A DNA stretch of 64,000 nucleotides from Akkermansia muciniphila. Its GTDB lineage: Bacteria; Verrucomicrobiota; Verrucomicrobiia; Limisphaerales; UBA9464. Positions 25,209 to 34,697 of the stretch are shown here, in pieces; within the stretch, counting starts at the first letter, position 1, and each line of letters opens with the position of its first letter. The notes under the pieces were generated by a model. It was not told where the DNA came from and did no database searches. It was given only the letters and a program-made list of their open reading frames with translations. The position numbers and the translations under genes are program-made. Location: the NCBI GenBank assembly GCA_945898055.1, contig CAMDGV010000010.1, forward strand, positions 1-64,000. The letters run 5' to 3'.

Positions 25209-26120
25209 ATGTCTCCCGCTGAACTAAAATCTATACTGTCCGCCGGTTTGCTTTCCTTTCCTGTCACCGATTTCGATGAACAAGGAGAATTTTACGCCAA
25301 GGGTTACGCGGAGCGTCTACAATGGCTGGCTCCGTTTGGGGCCACCGTTCTTTTCGCTGCCGGCGGCACGGGGGAATTCTTTTCTCTCGAACCCCGAGAG
25401 TATTCCTCAATCATAAAAACAGCGGTCGATACTTGCCACGGCGTAGTCCCAATTCTTGCTGGGGCAGGCGGCCCGACTCGCGTGGCTATTTCGTACGCAC
25501 AAGAGGCAGAGCGCCTCGGTGCCAAAGGCGTCCTCTTGCTCCCTCATTATCTAGCCGAAGCCAGCCAAGAGGGAGTCGCCCAACACGTCGATCAAGTGTG
25601 TAAATCCGTTAAAATCGGGGTCATTGTCTATAATCGAAACCTCTGTCGACTCCAAGCGCATCACCTCGAAAGACTAGCAGATAACAACCCTAATCTCATT
25701 GGCTACAAAGACGGCTTAGGGGATATTGAATTGATGGTTTCCATCCGCCGCCGCTTGGGAACACGTTTCAGCTATCTCGGAGGGCTCCCCACCGCCGAGG
25801 TTTACGCCGCAGCTTACAAAGCCATGGGGGTTCCTGTTTACTCTTCAGCTGTTTTTAATTTCATCCCAAAAACCGCAATGGAATTTTATCAAGCGGTCGC
25901 TAACGACGATCACTTAACCCAAAATCGCCTACTCGATACGTTCTTTCTTCCGTTCATCGAAATTCGCAACAAAAGCGCGGGCTACGCCGTCAGCCTCATT
26001 AAGGCGGGGGCAAAAATAACCGGTCATGGGGCCGGCCCGGTCCGAGCGCCATTGACGGATTTAAAGCCAACCGAAATGGATCAACTTGCCCTGCTGATTG
26101 AAAAATCAGGAGTCCAATAG
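25209..26120 (+). CDS. kdgD: 5-dehydro-4-deoxyglucarate dehydratase
   Basis: This 303-residue member of the DapA/NAL aldolase superfamily is expected to convert 5-keto-4-deoxyglucarate to 2-oxoglutarate semialdehyde with loss of water and CO2. Seen are [20 protein letters not shown], the Schiff-base lysine K167 in [10 protein letters not shown] and the catalytic tyrosine Y141 in [12 protein letters not shown] and GYKDG at these positions distinguish this enzyme from dihydrodipicolinate synthase. The following genes encode a sugar-acid permease and glucarate dehydratase, which confirms the pathway. The semialdehyde dehydrogenase needed next is not in the window. Confidence 0.92.
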   Translation: MSPAELKSILSAGLLSFPVTDFDEQGEFYAKGYAERLQWLAPFGATVLFAAGGTGEFFSLEPREYSSIIKTAVDTCHGVVPILAGAGGPTRVAISYAQEAERLGAKGVLLLPHYLAEASQEGVAQHVDQVCKSVKIGVIVYNRNLCRLQAHHLERLADNNPNLIGYKDGLGDIELMVSIRRRLGTRFSYLGGLPTAEVYAAAYKAMGVPVYSSAVFNFIPKTAMEFYQAVANDDHLTQNRLLDTFFLPFIEIRNKSAGYAVSLIKAGAKITGHGAGPVRAPLTDLKPTEMDQLALLIEKSGVQ

Positions 26121-26135
26121 GCTCCCCTGCGTTTC

Positions 26136-27458
26136 ATGTCTATCACTGTTGAAAATCCAACCTCCGCGTCCCTCGTTTTACTCTCTGCTGTTTCAAAAAT
26201 TAAAGCCCGAACTCTACCGCTCTTCGTGGTGATGTTTATCGTCAACTACTTGGATCGAGTGAACGTCGGGTTTATCAAAGAGTCTCTGCAGAACGATCTC
26301 GGATTTGACAGTGCAACCTACGGTCTGGGCGCGGGTCTTTTTTTTATTGGGTATGCTGTTTTTGAAGTCCCTTCAAATCTCTTGCTTCAAAGACTAGGGG
26401 CGAAAATCTGGCTGACGCGGATTACAATTACTTGGGGGATTATTGCTTCTTTATTAGCTTTTGCGAAGACATCGAATCAGTTCTATGGACTTCGTTTTGC
26501 CTTGGGCGCGGCTGAGGCAGGCTTTTTCCCCGGCGTTATTTATTACTTTACCCGTTGGTTGCCCGCCGCCAATCGAGGCAAAGCTCTCGCCCTCTTTTTA
26601 AGCGGGTCCGCTATCGCTTCCATTCTTTCCGGGCCACTTTCGGCGGTCTTGATGCGGATCACTTCTTTTGGACTTAAAGGGTGGCAAAATATGTTGATTA
26701 TCGAGGGCCTATTCTCGGTGGCGATTGGTGTTGTTGCTTGGTTTTGGCTGGATTCAAATTATGACGACGCGACCTGGCTTACTCAACCTGAGAAAGCAGC
26801 ACTCCAAAGCGTCCTCGAAACCGAACAACAAATGCGGGCAGAACAAACCGTTCGACCCAGCACGCGATATCTACTCAAAGACCCGCAAATCCTTATCTAC
26901 TGCCTTATTTATTTCGCTATTCAGCTCAGTATTTACGCGGCGACATTCTGGCTACCCACTCTCATCCGCAAAATGGGGACTCTCTCTCATTTACAGGTCG
27001 GATTTCTAAACTCTATTCCTTGGATTATTTCAATTGCCAGCATGTACGGATTTGCCGCCGCGGCCGCGCGATGGAAACGTCAACGGGTCTGGATCGCGAT
27101 CGCATTAATGATGGCAGCGATAGGAATGTTTCTCTCAACCACCTCTGGGCCGATCCTCAGTTTCATCGCTATCTGCTTTGCTGCGCTCGGCTTTAAGTCA
27201 GCCTCCTCTCTCTTTTGGCCGCTTCCCCAAGCCTATTTGGATGCTCGCATCGCTGCCGCGGTCATCGCTTTAATTAATGCGGTTGGGAATCTAGGCGGCT
27301 TTGTTGCACCCACAGTTTTTGGGTATCTTGAAAAAAATACCGGCAGTGTTAGCGGTGGGCTTTATGGTCTCACGGCCACTTCCCTCCTCGCCGTTGGGCT
27401 GCTACTTTTAGTTCGATCTACTAGGTCACGGCAAGGCTTCCACTTCCCTCAGTCCTAG
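26136..27458 (+). CDS. MFS sugar-acid permease (glucarate/galactarate type)
   Basis: This 440-residue, 12-helix transporter belongs to the anion:cation symporter branch of the major facilitator superfamily. Typical sequences are FIVNYLDRVNVGFIKESLQN, the loop after helix 2 VPSNLLLQRLGAKIWLTR and GAAEAGFFPGVIYYFTRWLP. It starts 15 bp after kdgD and precedes gudD, so it is expected to import D-glucarate or galactarate with protons. Substrate choice is inferred from the neighbours. Confidence 0.85.
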   Translation: MSITVENPTSASLVLLSAVSKIKARTLPLFVVMFIVNYLDRVNVGFIKESLQNDLGFDSATYGLGAGLFFIGYAVFEVPSNLLLQRLGAKIWLTRITITWGIIASLLAFAKTSNQFYGLRFALGAAEAGFFPGVIYYFTRWLPAANRGKALALFLSGSAIASILSGPLSAVLMRITSFGLKGWQNMLIIEGLFSVAIGVVAWFWLDSNYDDATWLTQPEKAALQSVLETEQQMRAEQTVRPSTRYLLKDPQILIYCLIYFAIQLSIYAATFWLPTLIRKMGTLSHLQVGFLNSIPWIISIASMYGFAAAAARWKRQRVWIAIALMMAAIGMFLSTTSGPILSFIAICFAALGFKSASSLFWPLPQAYLDARIAAAVIALINAVGNLGGFVAPTVFGYLEKNTGSVSGGLYGLTATSLLAVGLLLLVRSTRSRQGFHFPQS

Positions 27459-27539
27459 ATTATTCTTCGAATCCCTGTCAGTGGCTCTTACTCTTACTGA
27501 CCGGCCTGTTCTATAAATTTTAGCTTTTACTTTTCTAGA

Positions 27540-28865
27540 GTGTCCTCTCCACGCATCACCTCTGTTCGTGTCATCCCCGTTGCGGGTTATGACAGTATGC
27601 TTTTGAATCTAAGCGGTGCCCATAGCCCCTTTTTTACCCGCAATATAATTATAATTACCGATAACTCTAGGCACGTCGGTTTGGGTGAAGTCCCTGGAGG
27701 CGAAGCAATCCGGCAAACAATTATAGATTCAACGAGTTTACTGGTAGGTCAAGAAATCGGCGAGTACGACTCCCTCTTAACCAAAATAAGTTCGATCTTT
27801 GCTGATCGGGATAGCAGCGGGCGCGGGGTTCAAACTTTTGATTTGCGGGTGACTATTCATGCGGTAACCGGCCTCGAGTGCGCCCTTTTGGATCTCCTCG
27901 GCCAGCATCGTGACAAACCAGTGGCGGCCTTACTGGGGACGGGACAGCAACGGACTGAGGTGGAGATGCTTGGCTACCTCTTCTACATTGCCGATCGACG
28001 TAAATCCTCTTTGCCCTACCGCGATGAATCAAAGTCAGATCAAGTTTGGCACCGTTGTCGCAACGAGGAATCTCTCACGACTGCATCGATTGTGGCTCAG
28101 GCAGAAGCAATTCAAGAGCGATTTGGGTTTCAGGATTTTAAACTCAAGGGAGGAGTGCTCAAAGGTATCGATGAAATAGAAGCTGTTCGAGCCTTGGCGC
28201 AACGCTTTCCCAACGCCCGCATCACTCTGGATCCAAATGGGTCTTGGTCTCTTAAGGAGTCCATTGAACTCTGTCAGAATTTAAACGGGATTCTTGCTTA
28301 TGCCGAGGATCCTTGTGGTGCAGAGGCTGAGTTTTCGGGGAGAGAAATCATGGCTGAGTTTCGAAAAGCTACTGGCCTGCGAACGGCCACGAACATGGTG
28401 GCCACCGATTGGCGGCAATTGGAGCACGCTCTTAAATTGCAGGCGATTGATATTCCCCTCGCCGACCCCCATTTCTGGACCCTGCGAGGTTCGGTCGAAG
28501 TAGCCCGTCTTTGCCAGAAAAATGGGCTCACTTGGGGTTCTCATTCGAATAACCATTTTGATATTTCGCTCGCTATGTTTACCCACGTCGGTGCTGCTGC
28601 GCCCGGCGCGGTGACGGCTATGGATACACATTGGATTTGGCAGGAAGGTCAGCGACTGACCCACGAACCGCTCCAGATCAAGGGTGGCAAGGTGACTGTT
28701 CCTCAGAAGGCAGGCTTAGGCATCGAGATTGATCCTGTTCAACTGGAGGCTGCACATCAGCTTTATCTGAAGTTACCTACTGGATCACGCAATGACGCTC
28801 TTGCCATGCAGCACTTGATTCCGGATTGGCGGTTTAATCCAAAAAAGGCCTGCCTCGTTCGCTGA
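27540..28865 (+). CDS. gudD: Glucarate dehydratase
   Basis: This 441-residue enolase-superfamily enzyme dehydrates D-glucarate to 5-keto-4-deoxyglucarate, the substrate of the kdgD product. Family features are [13 protein letters not shown], the catalytic lysine region [13 protein letters not shown], metal ligands in [11 protein letters not shown] and [10 protein letters not shown], and the catalytic histidine region [20 protein letters not shown]. Length is normal. The start is GTG 27540. The gene follows the permease by 81 bp, probably in the same transcript. No regulator gene accompanies the cluster. Confidence 0.93.
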   Translation: MSSPRITSVRVIPVAGYDSMLLNLSGAHSPFFTRNIIIITDNSRHVGLGEVPGGEAIRQTIIDSTSLLVGQEIGEYDSLLTKISSIFADRDSSGRGVQTFDLRVTIHAVTGLECALLDLLGQHRDKPVAALLGTGQQRTEVEMLGYLFYIADRRKSSLPYRDESKSDQVWHRCRNEESLTTASIVAQAEAIQERFGFQDFKLKGGVLKGIDEIEAVRALAQRFPNARITLDPNGSWSLKESIELCQNLNGILAYAEDPCGAEAEFSGREIMAEFRKATGLRTATNMVATDWRQLEHALKLQAIDIPLADPHFWTLRGSVEVARLCQKNGLTWGSHSNNHFDISLAMFTHVGAAAPGAVTAMDTHWIWQEGQRLTHEPLQIKGGKVTVPQKAGLGIEIDPVQLEAAHQLYLKLPTGSRNDALAMQHLIPDWRFNPKKACLVR

Positions 28866-29084
28866 GGTTGGCCTAGATCAAAGCCGATGGGTCACAAGGA
28901 TCGGGGCCGTTAACTCAAAAGGCAGAGTCCGCATTTCGTCACCTTTGAAAACCAAGGATCGACCGAAGAAGCAGAGGGCTTGCCGCTTGCCCTGACAGCG
29001 TGGTTTAATTCGAGAACGGTTGCGGTAGCAGACTTTCGAGTCTGTAGGGCAGGTTAAGAGCCTGTCTTCGCGCCCAGCACCCCC

Positions 29085-30857
29085 ATGGAAGACACAAACT
29101 CACTTATTGAACAGCGTCGGACGAAGCTCGCCGCCCTTGCGGCCAAGGGCATCAACCCTTTTATGAACAAGGTCAGTCTTAAGGAACTGACCGGTTGCGG
29201 AGAGGCCCGTGCTAAATTTGAAAGGGGCGAGTTGGTGGAGTCCGCCTCCGTGGCCATCGCTGGTCGCATCACCGCATACCGAGACATGGGAAAAAGCCAG
29301 TTTATCGACCTCAAAGATGTGACGGGGCGAGTGCAAGTTTATGCGCAGAAACAGGCGCTCGGAGACGAAGCCTTTGCCCTCTTCAGTCACTTGGATCTGG
29401 CCGATTTTATTGGAGTCAAGGGCACGATGTTTCGGACGCGAACAGGTGAAATCAGTATTAAGGCGGAGAGCTTCACTGTTCTTTCCAAAGCCCTCCGCCC
29501 CCCGCCCGACAAGTGGGACGGATTAGCCGACACCGAAGTGCGTTATAGGCAACGGTACTTGGATCTGATCGCCAACGACGAAGTGAAGCGCACCTTTCTC
29601 CTGCGCTCGCAGATTATCCGAGAGATCCGGACCTTTTTTCACGAGCGAGGCTATGTGGAAGTTGAGACGCCTATCATGCAGGCCATTCCTGGCGGAGCCG
29701 CCGCCCAGCCTTTTAAGACCCATCATAACGCCTTGGGTTGCGATTTTTATATGCGAATCGCCCTCGAGCTTTATCTCAAACGTCTTTTAGTGGGTGGCCT
29801 GGATAAAGTCTTTGAGATCGGTCGCAACTTCCGTAACGAAGGACTTTCCCGCAAGCACAACCCAGAGTTCACCATGCTGGAAGCCTACGAGGCCTATGGC
29901 GACTACGAGACGATGATGGAGACGGTGGAATCGGTGGTGAAAAGGATCGCCCAAAATGTATTAGGAAGCTTAGTGGTGCGTCACCAGCGCCGTGCTGAAA
30001 CCGAACACGCTCTCAAGGAAGTCCGCCTTGCCTTCGCCGAGGCCACCCCGTTTTTCATCAAATCGGGTGAACCCAGCAGCGCAGAACTTCTACCAAAAGA
30101 CCGGATCGAAGCACAGATTTTGGCGACGCAAGAGGCCGTCGACCTCGCCAACCTCAGTAAAGAAGAACCGTCGGCCATCGCAATGCGCGTGCATGGAGCC
30201 ATTGAGGCGACTCTCTCTCTCCTTCCAGTGGATTCAGAAAAGGCCGAACTGCCTCGTCGACGTCTTCAATCTGCGTTGAGCACTCTCCAACCTTTGACCG
30301 TTGAGAAAGTCATCGATCTCACCCATTGGCGTCGTGCACGGTACAAGGATTTGGTCTGCGAAAAAGCAGGGGCAGATTGGTTTGAGCTTACCCCCAGTGA
30401 ACGTCGACGGCGGGCAACTGAGGACTTAAAACTCTCTGGCGACATTGCCAATGGATATGAAGATTTTGAGGTTACTGGGGCTGTTTTTGAGAAGCTAGTT
30501 GAGCCGACGCTTATTCAACCGACCTTTGTGACCCACCTACCCAAGGAGCTCGTGCCACTCGCTAAACTTTCACCGGACGATCCAACGACGGTCGAGGTCT
30601 TTGAATGCTGTATTAACGGCCAAGAGATCGCCCCTGGTTACAGTGAGCAGAACGATCCTGTGGCACAGCGCGCGGCACTTGAACAGCAGGCGGGTGGTGA
30701 ACAGCAAAAACTCGACGAGGATTTTCTCACCGCCCTCGAACACGGAATGCCTCCCGCTGGCGGTATTGGTATCGGTATCGACCGATTGTGTATGATGCTC
30801 CTCGGGCAAGAAACAATCCGCGACGTGATTCTCTTCCCCCAACTCAAGCCGAGGTAA
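29085..30857 (+). CDS. lysS: Lysyl-tRNA synthetase, class II, with internal insertion
   Basis: This 590-residue class II LysRS charges tRNA-Lys. An N-terminal OB-fold (about 55-135, IAGRITAYRDMGKSQFIDLK) is followed by the class II motifs, with RSQIIREIRTFFHERGYVEV, FEIGRNFRNEGLSRKHNPEF and the C-terminal GIGIGIDRLCMMLLGQETIR. Length is about 85 residues above the usual 500. The excess lies between motif 2 and the last catalytic block (about 300-402). It is helical and charged, with segments such as LLPKDRIEAQILATQEAVDL, and is absent from enterobacterial LysRS. Flanking catalytic sequence is intact, so the enzyme is probably functional. It converges on the ABC operon with only 7 bp between the stops. 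Confidence 0.94.
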   Translation: MEDTNSLIEQRRTKLAALAAKGINPFMNKVSLKELTGCGEARAKFERGELVESASVAIAGRITAYRDMGKSQFIDLKDVTGRVQVYAQKQALGDEAFALFSHLDLADFIGVKGTMFRTRTGEISIKAESFTVLSKALRPPPDKWDGLADTEVRYRQRYLDLIANDEVKRTFLLRSQIIREIRTFFHERGYVEVETPIMQAIPGGAAAQPFKTHHNALGCDFYMRIALELYLKRLLVGGLDKVFEIGRNFRNEGLSRKHNPEFTMLEAYEAYGDYETMMETVESVVKRIAQNVLGSLVVRHQRRAETEHALKEVRLAFAEATPFFIKSGEPSSAELLPKDRIEAQILATQEAVDLANLSKEEPSAIAMRVHGAIEATLSLLPVDSEKAELPRRRLQSALSTLQPLTVEKVIDLTHWRRARYKDLVCEKAGADWFELTPSERRRRATEDLKLSGDIANGYEDFEVTGAVFEKLVEPTLIQPTFVTHLPKELVPLAKLSPDDPTTVEVFECCINGQEIAPGYSEQNDPVAQRAALEQQAGGEQQKLDEDFLTALEHGMPPAGGIGIGIDRLCMMLLGQETIRDVILFPQLKPR

Positions 30858-30864
30858 TCGCCCA

Positions 30865-32178
30865 TCATTCGTGTCGGAGCGCTTCCACCGGATCCATCTT
30901 GGCGGCTCGCAGGGCTGGGTAGAGCCCGAAAATAACCCCGACCAAGGCCGAGATAGTAAAAGCGGCCAAGGGGGACCACACCGTAATGATCGTCTTCATG
31001 TCAGCGAGAGCAGAGACAGCAAAGGGGATAGCCACTCCTAACAACACCCCGAGTGCTCCACCGACCCCACTTAATAGAACGGCCTCGATCAGAAATTGTA
31101 GGGTGATGTCCCGCTGTTTCGCACCCAATGCTCGACGGATACCAATTTCCCGGGTCCGCTCAGTGACATTGGCGAGCATAATATTCATGATCCCAATCCC
31201 ACCAACGAGCAAAGAAATGGCGGCGATAGAGCCGAGGACGATATTGAAAATACGTTTAGTTTTTTCCTTTTGTCGAAGGAGTTCGAGAGGCACGACGACA
31301 TCATAATCTTTCTTCTTATGATTCCGTTCCATGAGGTCTTTGACGGCCAGAGACACCCCGATGACTTTACTCGGATCATCTACTTTGACCGTGACTTCGT
31401 GCAAGGCCACACGCTCACGTTCAAAGCTACCACTGCGGTTTTTGAAAAGGATTTCTCCATAACGTTGCTTGGCTGTGGATAAAGGAATAAACATGCGATC
31501 CACCGACTGTTGAGCTGAGGATTGGCCCGTGTCATCGCCCTTGGCCCGACTGACCGGTTCCATGACCCCGACCACCCGATAGTATTGGCTACCGATACGG
31601 ACAGCCTTGCCAAGCGGTGTCTCCATCGGAAAGAGGCGACGGGCCATTTCAGAGCCGAGCGCGCAGACATTTTCGCCTGCCAATTGATCGATCTCGGAAA
31701 AAAATCGACCTTCTGCAACCCGGTGATTTCGCATGGTTGGATACCAAGAAACGGTGCCAACCACCTCTGCATCCACTCGGACGGTAATGTTCCAAACATA
31801 TTCTCGCATCACTCGCGCTGGGACGATGGTTACGACCCCGGGTATGGTGGCTTGAATGCGTGAGATGTCCTCGTATTTAATCCCGTAATCGAGCGTTGAA
31901 TTGTTTTGTTGGGTAGTAACTTTCTGATCCTCCGAAGGCTTAACACTCCGAATAATAATGTTCTGTGCACCTAGGCTCTTAATCTGTTCTTGAGCCTCGT
32001 AACTGGCACCTTCACCGATCGCGAGCATAGCGATGACTGAGCAAACACCGAAGACGATACCGAGAACCGTCAGGAGAGAACGCAACCGGTGCAACCAGAG
32101 TGATCGCAAGCCAAGACGGATGGAACGTTTGAGTCGCGATGATGAGAAAAATTGGAATCCACGAGTCACGAGAATCAA
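30865..32178 (-). CDS. MacB-like ABC transporter permease
   Basis: This 437-residue permease has the MacB/FtsX layout. One N-terminal membrane helix (about 32-52, LLTVLGIVFGVCSVIAMLAI) precedes a large periplasmic domain (about 55-290), and three helices at the C-terminus follow LVGGIGIMNIMLANVTERTR and EIGIRRALGAKQRDI. The ATPase is a separate upstream gene, so this is a split MacB. Together with the adaptor and the TolC-like channel it should export a peptide, lipid or drug from the periplasm. Confidence 0.88.
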   Translation of the reverse strand: MILVTRGFQFFSSSRLKRSIRLGLRSLWLHRLRSLLTVLGIVFGVCSVIAMLAIGEGASYEAQEQIKSLGAQNIIIRSVKPSEDQKVTTQQNNSTLDYGIKYEDISRIQATIPGVVTIVPARVMREYVWNITVRVDAEVVGTVSWYPTMRNHRVAEGRFFSEIDQLAGENVCALGSEMARRLFPMETPLGKAVRIGSQYYRVVGVMEPVSRAKGDDTGQSSAQQSVDRMFIPLSTAKQRYGEILFKNRSGSFERERVALHEVTVKVDDPSKVIGVSLAVKDLMERNHKKKDYDVVVPLELLRQKEKTKRIFNIVLGSIAAISLLVGGIGIMNIMLANVTERTREIGIRRALGAKQRDITLQFLIEAVLLSGVGGALGVLLGVAIPFAVSALADMKTIITVWSPLAAFTISALVGVIFGLYPALRAAKMDPVEALRHE

Positions 32179-32216
32179 TTAAACAGGTTGCTGCTTTGAT
32201 AAAATTGCATTGGAGA

Positions 32217-32909
32217 TCAACGCCGATTATCTGACTCCAACTGACCATCGCGCAATCGCACAATACGATGGGACCGTTCACCAACACTTGAGTCGTGAGT
32301 CACCATAATGAGCGTCTTCCCTGCGGCATTCAATTCATCAAAAAGCCCTAGAATTTCGCGACCGGAACCCGAATCTAAATTTCCAGTCGCTTCATCGGCC
32401 AAAAGGACCAGTGGATCGCTGGCTAAAGCTCGAGCAATTGCCACACGCTGCTGCTGCCCGCCGGAGAGTTCAAACGGTTTATGATCCATCCTCTTTTCTA
32501 GTCCAACCCGTTTGGCCAGGCCGATGGCGATCTCGCGTGCCTCTTTGTCAGAGCGACCCTGATAAAAAAGTGGCACCTCAATATTCTCCAACACATTCAG
32601 TTGCTGGATGAGATTGTAGCTTTGAAAAATAAACCCGAGTCGACGACCGCGGATTTCAGAAAGTGAATCGTCATCGAGTGAAGAAATATCTGTGCCACCC
32701 AGCAAATACCGACCGGACGTAGGGCGATCGAGACATCCGAGGAGATTGAGCAACGTCGATTTACCGCAACCTGACGGACCCATAATGGCGATATACTCGC
32801 CAGCAGCAATGTCGAGCGTTAATCCCCGCAAGGCTTCTACGACGACATCACCTAGTGAATAAGAGCGTCTAACGGACTGGAGGCTGACGATGGGCTGCAG
32901 AGGATTCAA
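32217..32909 (-). CDS. ABC transporter ATP-binding protein (MacB/LolD type)
   Basis: This 230-residue ATPase has Walker A GPSGCGKST (about 44-52), the signature ELSGGQQQRVAIARAL (about 144-159), Walker B VLLADEATGNLDS and an H-loop in TLIMVTHDSS. DEATGNLDS is typical of the MacB/LolD/FtsE group. It overlaps the end of the adaptor gene by four bases and powers the permease encoded 38 bp downstream. Confidence 0.92.
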   Translation of the reverse strand: MNPLQPIVSLQSVRRSYSLGDVVVEALRGLTLDIAAGEYIAIMGPSGCGKSTLLNLLGCLDRPTSGRYLLGGTDISSLDDDSLSEIRGRRLGFIFQSYNLIQQLNVLENIEVPLFYQGRSDKEAREIAIGLAKRVGLEKRMDHKPFELSGGQQQRVAIARALASDPLVLLADEATGNLDSGSGREILGLFDELNAAGKTLIMVTHDSSVGERSHRIVRLRDGQLESDNRR

Positions 32910-34663
32910 AGCGCTTTGGATGGCTTGCCGATTCCTGTTGCGGGTGGCTGCGCGGAAACGGGGGCACCCTCTTTTTTCTCCTCGCTCCCAGAGCGTTCAC
33001 TATCCGGTGCGCGAAGCAGAATTTGATCACCGAAGGCGAGCCCTTTCTTAATCTCAATAAACTCGTCAGTAAATTCTCCGGGCTCGATTTCGACAGGTTT
33101 TGGAGGGCGACCTGAGAGAAAGACCACCGGTTTACCCTCGCGCTGGCTGACCGCCTGTAGCGGAACAAAAACGATGTCCTCGAGCCGCTTCACCATGATT
33201 TCAATCTTGGCACTCATCCCCGGCTTTAACCAGTCACGAGTCCCATTAATCGCGATCGTGGTCGTGTAGAGCTTCAAGTCCGGATTCATCCAACGATTTT
33301 CCGAATCAGGCAGCACGCCGACTTTGGTGACTTCGCCGGTAAGAGGGTCATCTGGGAAGGCGTCGGCAGTGATCTGAACCTTGAGCCCCTTTTTTACTTT
33401 TTTGATGTGTGATTCGTGGACCCCGACCTTCACCCCCATTTTCTTAGGATCTGGAATAGTAATCAAGGCCTGCCGCTCAAAGACTTGAGACCCGACCGCA
33501 ATGCGCTCGTTATTATTCCAATAACCCCGTTGATTACCGCCACCATAGACAACTAGCCCCGGTGTTTTGGCGTAGAGAAGGCACTTTTCAATCTGAGCAG
33601 CGAGTTCATCGAGATTCTCTTTTTCGATCTGGTACCGACCTTTAGCGGCTTTGAGCTTGGCTTCAGTTTGTGCCAGTTTGGAGACAGATTCCTTGCGAGC
33701 CCGGATCAGTCCCTGAAGCGCTTCGTCATATTTACTGAGGCTTTCTTCGGCTAGTTTAGGGAACTCATATTTAACAAATAAATCGCGGGCCGTCGTGGCG
33801 GCATCGACCTTGAGTCGGGTCTGATCAGAAGCGATTTGGTCGTTCTCTAATTCGCTCTTGGGAACAAAACCCTTAGCAAACAAGCGTTTGGTGCCAGTCA
33901 GTTTAGTTTCGGCTTGGCCGCGGGCGGTCTGAGCGATCAGTAATTCGTCCTGGTGTTTACGGAGATCCTGCTTGGCTGCTCCATCGTCGAGGAGCCCATC
34001 TTTAACGTAGAGACTGAAATCAATGTCTTTACTCGTGGCGACCACGGAGTTGGAACGTGAAAGCAAATCTTCACTTAATCCAAGTCGTGAAACGATCTCG
34101 TCAGTGATTCTCCCACCGAGATATTTCTTTACGTCCATCAGACTAAAACGTGTCTTTTGTTCCGCTGCCTTCATGTCCGTCTTGTTTTGGTTTATTTGAA
34201 TCTCAAAACTTTGCTGCGCTTCAGTGAGACCTGATACCGTACTTTGGAAATTAATATCTTGGTTCACTAAATTTTGTTTCAACTTGGAGTCATCCAACTG
34301 CACCAAAACTTTGTGAGCCTTCACATCCTCCTCCGTGACTTGATATCCTTCCTCAACAATTTTCACAATCTTCACCGGTTCACCGCGAACCTCTGATCGA
34401 AGTTCCTGCGATTCCAATGCTTCAAGAGACCCTCCAACAAGGACCTTAATATCGAGTGGACCACGTTGAGCACTGACAATCAAAGTGTCGTTCGGCCCTT
34501 TATTCGGTCGGAAGATCAGCCATCCCATCCCTACAAAGAGGATAAAACCCAATAAATAAGGCCACCGTGCAGAAGATCGAAAGAGTATTGAGAGTTTCAT
34601 CGATGTAAGAGCGGCTGAAAAGTCGGCAGGTAACAGATTCCAAAGGCCATTGCCGGCGTGCAC
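32906..34663 (-). CDS. Periplasmic adaptor (MacA/HlyD-type membrane fusion protein)
   Basis: This 585-residue protein has an N-terminal membrane helix (about 36-52, YLLGFILFVGMGWLIF), a split lipoyl/barrel-sandwich domain (LDIKVLVGGSLEALESQELR) and a very long coiled-coil hairpin (about 140-390). A beta-barrel part follows (GVKVGVHESHIKKVKKGLKV) and the C-terminal domain (VFVPLQAVSQREGKPVVFL). It links the MacB-like inner-membrane pump to the TolC-like channel. The hairpin is longer than in E. coli MacA, suggesting a wide periplasm or a different partner. The tail is Glu/Lys- and Pro-rich. Confidence 0.88.
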   Translation of the reverse strand: MHAGNGLWNLLPADFSAALTSMKLSILFRSSARWPYLLGFILFVGMGWLIFRPNKGPNDTLIVSAQRGPLDIKVLVGGSLEALESQELRSEVRGEPVKIVKIVEEGYQVTEEDVKAHKVLVQLDDSKLKQNLVNQDINFQSTVSGLTEAQQSFEIQINQNKTDMKAAEQKTRFSLMDVKKYLGGRITDEIVSRLGLSEDLLSRSNSVVATSKDIDFSLYVKDGLLDDGAAKQDLRKHQDELLIAQTARGQAETKLTGTKRLFAKGFVPKSELENDQIASDQTRLKVDAATTARDLFVKYEFPKLAEESLSKYDEALQGLIRARKESVSKLAQTEAKLKAAKGRYQIEKENLDELAAQIEKCLLYAKTPGLVVYGGGNQRGYWNNNERIAVGSQVFERQALITIPDPKKMGVKVGVHESHIKKVKKGLKVQITADAFPDDPLTGEVTKVGVLPDSENRWMNPDLKLYTTTIAINGTRDWLKPGMSAKIEIMVKRLEDIVFVPLQAVSQREGKPVVFLSGRPPKPVEIEPGEFTDEFIEIKKGLAFGDQILLRAPDSERSGSEEKKEGAPVSAQPPATGIGKPSKAL

Positions 34664-34697
34664 CTCACCGCCCTGAGTTCGGCTTGACTAAAAGGAG

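Noticed and set aside
28866-29084. tRNA-like or riboswitch-like folding before lysS
   Set aside because: Short GC words pair weakly; no cloverleaf, T-box or known riboswitch core could be built.
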